Origin: Nissolia schottii
Lineage: Eukaryota > Streptophyta > Magnoliopsida > Fabales > Fabaceae
Reading direction: 5' to 3'
NCBI GenBank assembly: GCA_003254905.1
Contig: QANU01004362.1
Coordinates: 264,742-328,741 of the forward strand
Length of the DNA: 64,000 bases
This document shows, in pieces, positions 1 to 10,257 of the stretch. The position numbers and the translations under genes were made by a program. Each line of letters starts with the position of its first letter. The stretch's first letter is position 1. Under the pieces are notes generated by a model, which was not told the DNA's origin, made no database searches, and was given only the letters and a program-made list of their open reading frames with translations.

Positions 1-475
1 GAAACATATAAATGTTAACTAATCTTAGAAATATGGAACTTGGTAAGACAAGGGGGTTTAATAACTGAAAAATAAGATTATTAAAGAATATTCTTTGAAT
101 GCTAAAATTACGTATTGAATTTGGATTTTTGTACCCATAATTCAAAAAGTTTTTTTTATTATTGCCAAAGAAATGAAATAAAAGATAGGGTAGAGCTATG
201 ACAGTTATTATATGAGGTCTACCCAATGCTAGATGCAAAGGCGCATAATAGATCGATATGAACATGATGAGTTGTCCCGTAATAAACCCAGCTGTTGCTG
301 ATAGTTTCTTCTCGGTCCCTTTTTGCATAACCCGAGCTCGAAGAAGGAAGAGATAAGAGGGCCCTATGGAGAATGTGCTCAGAAATCCATAATAGAATCC
401 GACCACAACGACCGAATTCATTATCTTCATGCATAGGGATACTAGATTATCCAGTATAAAAGATTGAAAAATCAT
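1..475 (-). pseudogene. ycf1: ycf1 (Tic214) N-terminal fragment in plastid-derived DNA
   Basis: Reading the minus strand from the ATG at 475-473, the frame stays open for 158 codons to the window edge. It starts [20 protein letters not shown] and contains [16 protein letters not shown] and FITGQL, the recognisable start of plastid Ycf1/Tic214, an inner-envelope protein of the chloroplast import machinery. The first transmembrane segments fall within residues 15-45. I recall plastid copies with G at residue 9 and I at residue 19, where this has D and M, consistent with mild decay. The rest of this very long gene lies outside the window if it is present. In the nucleus the copy would lack a plastid promoter and is presumed silent. 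A shorter frame at 219-434 is only an out-of-frame shadow of it. Confidence 0.85.
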
Positions 476-841
476 CGCAAACCTCTTTTTTTATTATCTA
501 TTGCAATCTCTAGATTATTATCTAATTTTCAATCCATATATTTATATAATGATTTTTCAACTTTCTATTCTATATTTATATATAGAAATAGAAAGAGATA
601 GACTAGAAACGACATCTCTTATCTCAATGACACCAAAGAAAAGAGAGGGGTATTAAATGAGTGGAATTTTTATATGGATGGAATATAATGAAATAGAGCC
701 ACTTTGAGGTTCCCTATGAAATGAGGCATGGAACGGAGCCACTGCGAAGAAGTTCCACGAGTTACAAAGGAAACTTCGAGCTCATATTGGTCATGGGTTG
801 AGAACGGGAATTGAACTCTATGAGATCGAATTTCCCGTTGT

Positions 842-913
842 TCCTTAGTAGCTCAGTGGTAGAGCGGTCGACTGTTAACAGACTGGTTGTAGGTTCGAAT
901 CCTACTTGGGGAG
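842..913 (+). tRNA. trnN-GUU: trnN-GUU, plastid-derived copy, probably inactive
   Basis: This 72-nt sequence folds as tRNA-Asn with anticodon GTT in the loop CTGTTAA. The acceptor stem TCCTTAG pairs with TTGGGGA, and the T arm is intact as GTAGG-TTCGAAT-CCTAC. The anticodon stem is damaged: GTCGA faces CAGAC, so the two pairs nearest the loop (30-40 and 31-39) are G-A and A-C mismatches. Plastid trnN has GTCGG and CTGAC there. The changes fit relaxed selection after transfer to the nucleus. Confidence 0.85.
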
Positions 914-1390
914 ATTTGGTTCATTCTTTTTTTTTTAAAAAAAAAACTAATTTCTCCAAACCCTTTCATGATAACCTCCCTCTCCCTTTTTTAAATAGAA
1001 TCCAATGCCCAAACCCCTTTCATGCTTATCATCACTGCGCCAGAGACTTCATCCGCCTCTTGCGTCTCCTCTTATGCCGCCTCTGCTCTTTGCTATTTCC
1101 ATTTTTCTTTGGCAGTTGCTGTTGATGCTATTTTTCTTGTTGTTGTCCTAGTTTCATCCTCAAAAAATTAGTTTTTCTTTTATTTTTTATTTTAAAGAAA
1201 GAATAATTTTGTCTTTACAATACATCATGTGACAAACACATGTGTACTAATGACCTTTTAGACGTTAAAAGTGACATAATGTCTTATTTTGCACTATTTA
1301 GAAAGCTATGGGGTCGAATTGCACATTTTGCAATGTTAGAGGGTTAAGTGCACAACAGTTATAGTACGAGGGGTAAATTGCTATTAACCC
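914..1390. mobile_element. Right part of a Mutator-type non-autonomous element, cut by the plastid insertion
   Basis: This is homologous to the interior and right terminal inverted repeat of the complete element at 19644-20339. It ends CTATTAACCC and is followed by ATTTAACTA, the same 9 bases that flank the complete copy. The left inverted repeat is missing because plastid DNA takes over at about 914-927. It has no coding capacity; the frame at 811-1125 straddles the plastid-nuclear junction and is not a gene. Confidence 0.7.
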
Positions 1391-1399
1391 ATTTAACTA

Positions 1400-3200
1400 T
1401 TGTTTTATGTGGATTTTGATTTAATGAACCCTCTGCCACATAAATCAAATAAGAATACGAAAAAAAGGAAGATTGAGTCCTTTTAGCAAAGATGCAGATT
1501 CAAGAATAATTTGATATGATGGTATAATCAAGTGTTTGATACAATGATCGGAATGGAAATACAATGCAATGGACTTTAAAGTGCTAATTAAAGAAATTAC
1601 ATAATAAAGAAAAATGAACAAAAGGAAAGAAAGAAAAGAAAAGGAAAAGAAAAACAAGAAAGAAACTAGGAATCTACTTGAAATTCTTCACTGCTCTTTG
1701 CCGTTGAGACATGCTGAGAGTTTGAGTTTTTCCAAGTTAAAAATTCCTTCTTCGTTTTGGGCATCCCTATTTATAACCTACAATGACCAGTTGTAACTTG
1801 ATTCTCAGAACTTCACTCTTCCACTTCCCTTGTTTTCCGCGAAGTGGGCGATTATTTTCTCTGTAAAGTTAAGCACGTCCTCACTAACCGCCGTACATTG
1901 CTGGTAGACGCATCCCTTTTATGGATAACCTTCTATTTGTATTTGAAATCACCTTATTATGCTTCACCATCTTTTGAAAGGTCGAACCCTCTACTTAGTT
2001 TGTCATACTTCTTCAAAGGTTTGAATAGGGTCGACCATGATGATCAACTAGGATCTATTTGTAAACGTCCTTTATTGCTTCTACTTAAGCCCTTCAACTG
2101 CTAATAAGAACTTCTTCATAGTTTTGGTCGATTATATCTTCCATTCTTATTAGTAATCCCTCATTCATGGTCGACTGGAATCTTTATTAGTGGTCGATCA
2201 AAATATTCGACCAATGTCCTCTTTAATGAGGAACCATTATTTATTCATGATCGCCGTATGATTTTACTCGAATGCCCTCAAAGTATATTTCACCATAACA
2301 ACTATACATGATCTTGGTTAGGTGCATTTTTCACCCAAGTTAAAGGCATTTAAATAAGTCGTGCTTAATGTTCGATTGTGTATCCAAATATTATGGTCAA
2401 CTCGAACGATGAAAGAAGAGTAGGCAAATAGTTCGATAGCTTTCATTATGGTGGACCATCCAAGTGATGAAGGTGCTAATAATGAATAAGTAGTTAGACC
2501 TATAGCGGTTACTGTTTCGACAGAATTGGAAACAACTACTCAATCCATTGATACACCAGTGTCAAACACACCCACCACTTGGCCAATGTACTATGTATGT
2601 CCTTCCACTAGAATACGTTCCCCCCTGGGTTCGTGCGTCAACATAGCGAGTAATCTTTTGTATCAATCGTGATCAATCCCTCCGATATATACAGTCTGCA
2701 CCTCCAGTGAATTACTCAAATGATATGCAAGCTTTGTTGCATCATTTCTCAACAATGTATATAAACCAATCAGGTCCTTTGACCGATTTTGTGACAAGTT
2801 TTCCGAGGAATCTACTGGGCCCTCAGGGAAACTATTCGAATCTAGGGAATATACACCCTAACTTGCCACTTCCATACAATGCACATGTTTCAAACCCACT
2901 ATCGCAAACAATTCTAGCAATGCCAAGGAAAAAGTACCCCCACTTTGCGGTTGCCCAACAACAGTTGGCTGGGAAGGATCATGATCTTATGACTCAACAA
3001 ATGATCATAATGCTAAGGTCGTTGTTCGAATCTAATAGTGCAAGAATTGAACAAATGATGGATCAAATTGCCAGACACAAATGGTTCAAGGAGAAGATAA
3101 CTTTAATTTAAACCTAAACAATCTTCCTCCACTTGGAATGGAACATGTCCCTGCTACTACACAAAGCTTGATTCCTGCGTATGGCGTAATCAACCACAAA
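1400..3200. repeat. Block X, copy 1 (duplicated at 20349-23140)
   Basis: The block follows its second copy closely, with substitutions and small indels. It lacks three insertions present in the other copy: a SINE, a 111-bp tandem duplication and a solo LTR. Copy 1 therefore preserves the empty sites, including AACTATACATGAT near 2300 and ACATG at 3143-3147. Several GTCGACC-type motifs recur in it. It probably derives from an older transposable element, but I recognise no termini. The only notable frame is at 2707-3111. Confidence 0.75.
2707..3111 (+). CDS. Hypothetical 134-aa open frame in block X
   Basis: The frame runs from MNYSNDMQALLHHF to a stop at 3109-3111. It has a proline- and asparagine-rich middle and a polar end (LFESNSARIEQMMDQIARHK, about residues 103-122) that could form a helix. 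A fragment of a retroelement gag-like region is possible, but I recognise no family. The second copy near 22.0-22.4 kb is shifted by a 4-base insertion and a 1-base deletion, so the frame is not conserved between copies. I doubt that it encodes a working protein. Confidence 0.2.
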   Translation: MNYSNDMQALLHHFSTMYINQSGPLTDFVTSFPRNLLGPQGNYSNLGNIHPNLPLPYNAHVSNPLSQTILAMPRKKYPHFAVAQQQLAGKDHDLMTQQMIIMLRSLFESNSARIEQMMDQIARHKWFKEKITLI

Positions 3201-3520
3201 AATGACACAGTTAACTAAAACAATTTTGCAAGGAATTTTAATTTTTCATAAGTAAGTAGTAGTCATGTAAAAGTAACAAGCACACAAATTAAACCAGAAA
3301 ATAAATCAAAGGTGGATTCTAACTTACCCCATTGGGTAAATGCCGCATGCTACTTAATTTATCCATTTTTAATAATTTTTTACAACTAAATTTATCGAAT
3401 TTTGTTATTATTTCATGTTCTATATGATTGTAATAAACTTTTTATTAGTCAAATCATTGAAAGAGTCAACTCATAAGAGATTTAGAGATTTGTGGACCAT
3501 GTGAGCCCTTTTGTTCAAAT
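3200..3520. repeat. Relic of EF-hand gene 3' flank plus left half of a foldback element
   Basis: 3226-3325 resembles the distal 3' flank of the EF-hand genes (compare 51298-51390): both contain TTTTGCAAGGAATTTTAA and AAAATAAATCAAA. After this, about 3330-3425 is the reverse complement of 23344-23435, that is, one long inverted arm of a foldback element whose other arm survives next to the EF-hand pseudogene. The gene-proximal flank and the gene are absent here, so this is a truncated relic of the EF-hand locus. Confidence 0.6.
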
Positions 3521-3610
3521 CATCAGAATAAGAGGAAGAAACCAAACCAAATTTATCATCCTTGATAACCAGGGGAGGAACATTATGAATACGAATATGA
3601 TGAGGCTGCT

Positions 3611-4600
3611 TAAAGACAATATTTTATTATTTATAATAATATTAAAGACAATATTTTATCACGCTTGATATTTTATTATCCTATAATGATATTAAAGATT
3701 ACTATTTTTATATATTATAATTCTGATGAATAATTTTATTACGACAATTCTTTATATCTTTTGTCATATAGTTATTACACAAATATTATTTTATAACACT
3801 TCTAATAATAATATTAAAGTTAAAATGCTTTTCTCTTCCATACATTTTTTTTCATCACCATATAAGTCACATGCAATGTATCAAGAGATCAATATTGATG
3901 ACATACAAAATATTTTGGCCAAAATTTGCTCCATATATAGTAATGACATTGCCACTTCAAGAGGCCAACCATAAGGTGTGTGAGGGAGACGCATGCGTAG
4001 AAAATCCTACAGACTGAAGCACTATAGTAAAAGACGCAAACCATAAAATGCATTGGCATACAAGCGTATTTTTATATGTTATTATGAATTGTTAGTAAAG
4101 AACCTAGAATCAATTAACCACCTCAGAGATTAGGGACAGCAAGATAAAATGAACCGTGTATGTTGCCACTTAGTAAAATGCTCGAGGTGATGTGTTGTGT
4201 ATACGATGACATTGCGAAGGTGGTACCTGCAAAAATCGCTTTGATGCTCAAGACAGTATATGACTAATATGTGGTAAAAACTAGACAAAGAACGTACCCG
4301 GGTCATGAATGAGGTTCAAGATTATATACTAAAAGGCAATGGTTCGTATTGTGTCTACCGAGATGTTTCGTAACCGTGATCGAGATCATCATAAGAATTA
4401 TGTCTTGAGTACATAAATGTTATGCGGTTAACGGTTATGCGGGCAATTGTGGGCTAGACTTTTAGTCTAATTAAGTTGAGTCCTATGTACAAATGGATGA
4501 GCCAAGACTATCTCGAATCTTGGCGATATCTTAAATATATGAGATGTATCTCACACTCCGAATTGGACCGTAACAACAACAACAACAACAATAATAATAA

Positions 4601-4651
<51 letters not shown>

Positions 4652-5081
4652 TTCATTTCTAATCTCACGATTTCATTATTTTGTTTAAATTAATGTTTTT
4701 CCATGATATAATTATTAAATATTTCCCAAATATTTTATTATTAATATTGCATGATTAATTTTCTCATCCACACAGTCTTTTGTTAATTACCATCCCATTG
4801 ATTAAGTGCTAATTCGTTTGAACTGATTTAAATTTATTATTTTATTAATTATATATACTTAATTCCATGTTATTCAACTTTTTGGAAATGTTCAAAACAT
4901 TTATAGCAACTCTGAAAAATTAACAATCAAAATGTGAAAAGAAGCATCAGCAATCAAAAAATTGATTGATAATAATTACTCCCTTTTATTCTTGATTAAT
5001 TGTTCACTTTAATTTGAGTTGTACACAAATATTAAAAAAATGAAATGAAATCATAGTACTATTTTATAGAGCTACTCATAT
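3611..5081. repeat. Block Y, copy 1 (duplicated at 17383-18775)
   Basis: This AT-rich block matches 17383-18775 nearly throughout. It contains about 60 extra bases near 3965-4040 that the other copy lacks, and it lacks a 24-base local duplication present near 17910. Both copies hold a long trinucleotide repeat. It lacks recognisable coding sequence; the frame at 4476-4688 is a run of Asn and Leu read from the microsatellite. It could be an old LTR, but no TG...CA ends or target duplications were identified. Confidence 0.7.
4572..4651. repeat. Inverted trinucleotide microsatellite (AAC)n(AAT)n-(ATT)n
   Basis: About five AAC and four AAT units run into a long ATT/TTA tract. The AAT and ATT parts are mutually complementary and can form a hairpin. 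In the other copy at 18286-18370 the AAT arm is long and the ATT arm short. Confidence 0.9.
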
Positions 5082-5217
5082 TTAATTAGATTTTGGGTGA
5101 TAAAAGGAGGGCATGACGAATGTTGATCCTTGTAACTTAAATAAATGGTGGTAGCAATGCTTGTAAAAACCTTACCTTTGTAAGAAAAAAAAAAGCCTCA
5201 CGGACTTGAGAATTTTG

Positions 5218-5900
5218 AGTATGTCTGCGTTGGTTTAAAGCGGTGAGGGGAGCCCAAAATCAAAGAAATTCAAATTAATAATTTAAGTGAGAAATGCATC
5301 AATGAGTTAGATATTACATTTTGACTCAATTTTAAGACAATGAATTTATGAGTCTTCCTAAATATATACTCTTTATTTAGTCCATCATTCATCAATATGA
5401 GACTTTACATTCACAATTAAAACACAACAATCTCTCCCTTAAGTGTGAGGTCCAACATCGATATGCTCCCCCCTCAACAAAAACTTCGCGTAATCTCGAC
5501 AAACAACGTTCAAGGGCTGATATCACACCCCGAGCAAACACATACTAGTTGGCCCGCCGCATCTCGAGTGCAAACTTTGTAAACAAATTTCAGGTCGAAT
5601 TCAAAACATCGGTTCTGATACCAATTGTTGGGAATAAAGCGATGATGGGAGCCCCCCAAGTGTATTGGACCTAATATATGAAAAGAGAAATGATAGTATG
5701 ATAACTCAATTTAATAATAGACAATCATACTCACAAAGATGTAAGGTTCACCATGATTAGGTCTCCATGAATCTCATACCTTTATTAATGTGATTGACTA
5801 AGAATTATTAAATTAAGTTGTTATCATAGCATAACTCATGCGAAAGGAATGAGTCGGATTCTTCATTTACTAAACAGGGGGGATGAGGTCTATAGTCTAT
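5218..5900 (-). mobile_element. Possible TRIM / short non-autonomous LTR element
   Basis: CGGTTCTGATACCAATTG at 5609-5626 is, on the minus strand, a tRNA-Met-type primer-binding site (TGGTATCAGAACC). It lies next to TGTTGGGAATAAAGCGATG. A related stretch, TAAAGCGGTGAGGGGAGCCC, occurs near 5236, as if two short LTRs bracketed about 230 bases of interior. LTR ends and target duplications are not clear, and the right boundary is a guess. Confidence 0.35.
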
Positions 5901-6776
5901 AGTAATCATAATTGTTAAAATTACTAGATCTTTATATCTATACATTTATATAAAGAGATTGGGAGGAAATAACTTTCTTTTGGTGCACAATTTTGTTTTT
6001 ATTAAAAAAATTGTGTGGACTAGCATAAGTCAATTAAAACTCACACTAATTTTATGTCAAAATAATTAGTTTTATTTTACTGAAGTCCAATTATTTTGTA
6101 AACATTATTGTTATTGGACATATTATTGTTAAGCACTGGTCGTTAATGGGTTTGATTATGGGTCTCTGTGTTTGGGCTTGTCATAATGGGAATGTTTAAC
6201 CATCAGTTTGTTTTATACAGAGAGAGTGTCTTGTTCCTAGCTATATATAGTGTGTTTGATTACTCTATTGACATTGACACACATTTGACCTAATATAGAA
6301 TAGGAGTAGTAAACTCTCATCGAATCCTTATTTGGCTTTCTCTCTCGATTTTGGATTCGTTGTTCTTAACCATCCCAGGTATTCCAATCACCTATCTCAT
6401 GATTATAATCACCTGTCTCATCAAATCCTTAATTATTGTTATTGCACATGCTATAATCAAAGTTAAACTGTTTCATATGAATTTGAGATTATTGTTTATA
6501 TTGTTCGATTCCCAAAATTCCTTCAATTTTTTCTAGAAACAACTTTAGCTATTTACAAATAACTTCTTTTTAATTTTTACTTATTTTAAAAATTATTACC
6601 ATTTCCACTATTTTTTCCTCTCTTTGTTTTTGTTATTCATGTTCAATATTTGACAAATACAAGTCTATCAAGACATACTAGTTATTAATAAAGCAAATAC
6701 AAAAAAAACAACAATTTTTTTTCGTCTTTAAAAATTCAATTGAAATAACTTTTGAATTTCGAACCTATTTGTTAAC
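5901..6776. other. AT-rich intergenic DNA, no gene seen
   Basis: Only short chance frames occur, such as 6351-6536. A TATA-like CTATATATAG lies near 6240 without an attached gene. Confidence 0.6.
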
Positions 6777-7003
6777 AAAAATGTTACACGTACACCTAAT
6801 TTCATACACTCATACATACACCATTGATAATGCACAAACTTTATTCTCACGAATGCACTAACATTACAAACTTATAAATGATACTCTCAACTATACTTAA
6901 TTAAATGCATAAACATTATATGAGTTATAACACAAACTTTATGTATATAAGTACGGGGTGTATGTATGGTGTATAGTTTTTGGTGTACGTGTAGTAGAAC
7001 TCA
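6777..7003 (+). mobile_element. 227-bp Mutator-type MITE, copy 1
   Basis: The element starts AAAAATGTTACACGTACACC and ends GGTGTACGTGTAGTAGAACTC plus A, giving terminal inverted repeats of about 20 bases. It is flanked by TTTGTTAAC (6768-6776) and TTTGTTAAA (7004-7012), a 9-base target duplication with one change. Its length equals that of the copy at 44886-45112. A 9-base duplication points to the Mutator superfamily. It is non-coding. Confidence 0.9.
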
Positions 7004-7478
7004 TTTGTTAAATATGTTTAATAATAAAATGCAATTGTCATTGTTACCCCACTAGTGAAGTAACTTCTCACTAACACTCATTTATTTATAATCACCTCAC
7101 TCATACTTACATTTCCCCCTATTTTCTACTTGACATGTTCGTGCCTATCAAGACCCACTAATATTGATAATGTATTTTCATTGTAGAGGTGTGGAATGAA
7201 CTCTCTCACATATTTGTTTTGAAGGGTGAAACTATGTATGAACTTGGACAAGAGATACATTGTCTGTGTAGAAAGGGTTCGAGAATGCAATAGATTGCAC
7301 GTGTTAAAAGAGGAAAATTACGTTTGATGTCAAGAGCGCAGTAGATAATCGACATCCTCTCTCACATTTCTTTTCTCTTCATCAATCAATTCACTCAATT
7401 TACATTTTCTTTTCAATTTCTTTTTCCTCTCTTTTCTCTCTATGATTGTTGTTTTTCTTTTCTCATTTATTTATTTAT
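7004..7478. other. AT-rich spacer, no gene seen
   Basis: The stretch between the MITE and the LINE fragment has pyrimidine-rich tracts (7370-7470). I see no gene or repeat terminus in it. Confidence 0.6.
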
Positions 7479-7897
7479 TTATTTTCTGAAAATAAGGGGG
7501 CATGTGGCCTCAAAACAAAACCAACTACCCATTGAACAAAATAAGAGAGTCACAACCATCCAAGAAATAAAGGCAAAGAAATATAAGGGGGGAGGAACAT
7601 CAAAAGAATGCATTCTTAAATGGAGTGTGTGGCCATGCTCAGTCAGGGAGCCAGCAACAGAATTGTCTCCCATAAGCAAATGAATGCAGATAAAGTTTTG
7701 AAACATCGCTTTGATTCTCCTAATCTCAATAAGAAGGGGTCTCCCTTTATTGATGAGGTTGACGGCAAGCAAGGAATCAAATCCAACAATGATTCTTGCC
7801 AATCCCAACTGACTTAGCACGTCAAAGACCCAAAAACAGGGAATAGAACAAGATCCTAAATTATTAGTATAAGCCGTTTGAAAATGCCCCACAACTA
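7479..7897 (-). pseudogene. LINE-type RNase H domain fragment
   Basis: On the minus strand the frame reads LGLARIIVGFDSLLAVNLIN then GDNSVAGSLTEHGHTLHLRM, the hallmark of the RVT_3-type RNase H-like domain found at the C-terminus of plant non-LTR retrotransposons. The usual catalytic context E/D-S-D-S has become GFDS, so one acidic residue appears lost. No reverse transcriptase is attached. 8101-8290 may hold more of the same LINE (LLHIL-like words) beyond the SINE inserted between them. It is a dead fragment. Confidence 0.6.
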
Positions 7898-8086
7898 CCA
7901 CCGGGGTTGGTCCAAGTGATAAGCAACTTGGTATCGCTTAAGCAAGGTCCCGAGTTCGAGAACTTATGTACGCAGTTATCCCCGCTGGGAGACTCACCCG
8001 CTATAGCCAGGTGCGCGACCCGGGTCGACTCAGATTAGTCAAGGCTAAGCCTTAGATACCGAGCATACAACCTAAAAAAAAAAAAA
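7898..8086 (+). mobile_element. tRNA-derived SINE, copy 1 (189 bp)
   Basis: The 5' part carries a pol III A box (TGGTCCAAGTGATAAGC) and a B box (GAGTTCGAG) in tRNA-like spacing. The body has the inverted motif AAGGCTAAGCCTT, and the element ends in a 13-A tail. ATGCCCCACAACTA stands on both sides (7884-7897 and 8087-8100), a perfect 14-base target duplication. The copy at 21279-21467 has the same length. It has inserted next to the LINE RNase H fragment. Confidence 0.92.
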
Positions 8087-8100
8087 ATGCCCCACAACTA

Positions 8101-10257
8101 GGAATGTTCATATTCTAATAAAAGTAACTATTTAAATTAGGATCCAACCTGCTCTAGAGGCTTCTAGCTTGTATGCAGCCCCCAGAATATGGAGGAGAGA
8201 TTCTTCAGTACCCTAAACTCCATAAGAATCATCATTAGAGATGTGCCCTCTAACTCTATTTTTGATTAGTAAGGAGAGGATCCTAGCCACAAGCCAAAGG
8301 AAGCTGCCAAGGCATTGTGTGCATTGCATCTTCCAAATCAACTTTAAATAAAATGAGAAGGTCCTCTGCTCTCAGGTCCAGCCATGGAAGCCACTGCTTG
8401 ATTTTCCTCAAATCTTGTTCAAGATTGTGTGGTGAAGAGGGAAAGATCTTGAAAGGACCGCGACAAGAGCGTTGCTCCATCTCCTTCCGACCATCATCCA
8501 TCCTCCATGTCGGTCTCTGTTGTCTTGCCCCTTTCCTCTGATCGTTGTCTCTACGCATCATCAACGAAATTGAGGAGTGATGGAGAGAGTGAGAGATAAG
8601 TAATTTTTGGAATCAGATTTCAAAAGAGAATGATTGGTTGAATTTGAAATTCACACTGCAATGAGAATTTTTTATTTTTTATTTTTTTAGTATTCATGAC
8701 ATGATCTTGTGAAAGTGAAATTAGATCACACGTGCCGATTGTCGAATTCTTGTGAAAATTTTTCTCGCGCAAAAATGTCACATTCTTTGACCATAGCTTG
8801 ACACATGGATTAATTTTGCCTTGTAATGTGTGAAACTATCCGAGTGTTATTAGAACTAGATTTGAGGTTATTTATCATATTTGTGTTTATTTATATGATT
8901 GTTTCTATTTCTAATGTTTTTAAATGTTTGACCATCATTTAAATAATTTATGTTTAATAGGAGTTTGGGAAAATATTTCTTAGAGTAAGCTTGCGGCTCC
9001 AATCACCATAGGTTAAGATATTACTAAAGGTCAGGGGCGAATGCAAGGGGGATATTGCAGGAGTTCCCCCCCCCCCCCAACATATATATAAAGTATATTA
9101 TGTACACCAATGACATGAAAATTGTGGTAGCTTAGTGGTACATTTCATATGTAATGTAATTTATACTAACCTTTTGGTCACTCCTTCTTCTCCCAATAGC
9201 TTTAGTTTTTCTTTTTTTATTCATTTAAATTTAACTAGCTAAAATGATTATCCCACCTCTATAGATGTTCTTATAAGTTTTACACTTTTAATTTAACCTT
9301 TCTTCCATTTGCACTCAATTATAAAATTTTAATGATAACTTCAACTACAATAAATTATAAAGTGTTATCTTTATACTTGCACTCATGTAGAAGAATATAA
9401 AAAATTATGTTTCAATTATTAATGTGAATTAATAGAACCATTTTTATCTCGTTAACTTCACTAAACATCACACAAGATTAACATTATCAAATTGATGTTG
9501 TGTCAATCTCTGAGTTATATGTATCAATTGATTATAAGAATAATTGTTAATATTTTTTAATTTATTGTTTTATTTATGTGATATTGACTCTTTTCATTTT
9601 AAATGTTACTATTAATATGTCTTTTTTTAAGTATGACTAATGTAAAAAGTAAACTAATAAATAAAATAAAAAATATTTTACTTTTGTTAATAGTCTTTTA
9701 ACTTATAAAATAAGAGGATTATTAAAAAAATAACAACGAAAAATTTTATATTGAGCAATTTTATAATTTAAAAATAATTTCTTTTTATATATCAAAATAT
9801 ATTATATAAATATTTAATAATATATTATAATATTTATTTAATGACACTATATAATTAGTAAAACTCATTTTTTTTATTATTTATAAATATGTGCACGAGG
9901 CATTGAAATTGTGCCTGCCTACGTAAGAATCTCCGCAGTTAGTAAGTGTTATTTCTTTTCTAAACATTGCCTACAACTACAAGGACAGCTGTTTGATGTG
10001 CAAAATTATTATTTTTATCCAAATGCATTTTCTGATAATTAATTTTCTATGTCCTTGATTATAATTTAAAAAATAAAAGTAAAATTTCATATTTATAATA
10101 CTATATTATTCTGATTCCAATGAGAAATAATTTTACGGTTACATCTAAACGCAAAATAATTTTCTACTTTAACTTATGTTTTCTACTTCATCCAAGAAAA
10201 TACGTTTGGAAAAAAAACTTATCCAACCCGTTATGGGCAATAGATCTTATTTACTTC
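8101..10257. other. Intergenic DNA with no supported gene
   Basis: The interval is mostly AT-rich. A frame at 8283-8564 (minus, 93 aa, rich in Arg, Lys and Glu) has no family that I recognise. A run of C lies at 9066-9079 beside CAGGGGCGAATGCAAGGGGG, which recalls hAT-type element ends, but no partner end was found. The stretch at 10070-10131 recurs at 11393-11453 after an undetermined base. Confidence 0.5.

Larger units (their letters stand above)
1..913. other. Nuclear insertion of plastid DNA (NUPT), continuing left of the window
   Basis: The segment matches the plastid ycf1-trnN neighbourhood: the first codons of ycf1 on the minus strand, a spacer, then trnN-GUU on the plus strand. It stops at the last base of trnN. 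From about 914-927 the sequence changes to AT-rich nuclear DNA that is repeated at 19.87 kb, so this is an insertion and not plastid contig. Decay is visible in the tRNA stem and in a few ycf1 codons, while the ycf1 frame is still open, which suggests a fairly recent transfer. A chimeric assembly join at about 914 is the main alternative. Confidence 0.85.

Noticed and set aside
811..1125. A 104-aa frame across the trnN region
   Set aside because: It runs through a tRNA gene and over the plastid-nuclear junction, so it is a chance frame.
1614..1796. Paired Lys/Glu-rich and Phe/Ser-rich frames here and at 20561-20743
   Set aside because: They are purine-rich non-coding DNA of block X read on both strands; differences between copies show no coding constraint.
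4476..4688. A frame with runs of Asn and Leu
   Set aside because: It is a translation of the AAC/AAT/ATT microsatellite.
7898..7990. tRNA-like A and B boxes, possible tRNA gene
   Set aside because: The sequence does not fold into a full cloverleaf, has a long unrelated body and an A tail with target duplications, so it is a SINE.
8283..8564. Overlapping 93-aa and 74-aa frames on opposite strands
   Set aside because: Neither shows a known domain, and overlap on both strands is expected from base composition in this less AT-rich patch.
9060..9080. C run beside CAGGGGCG, like an hAT element end
   Set aside because: No matching inverted end or 8-base target duplication was found.
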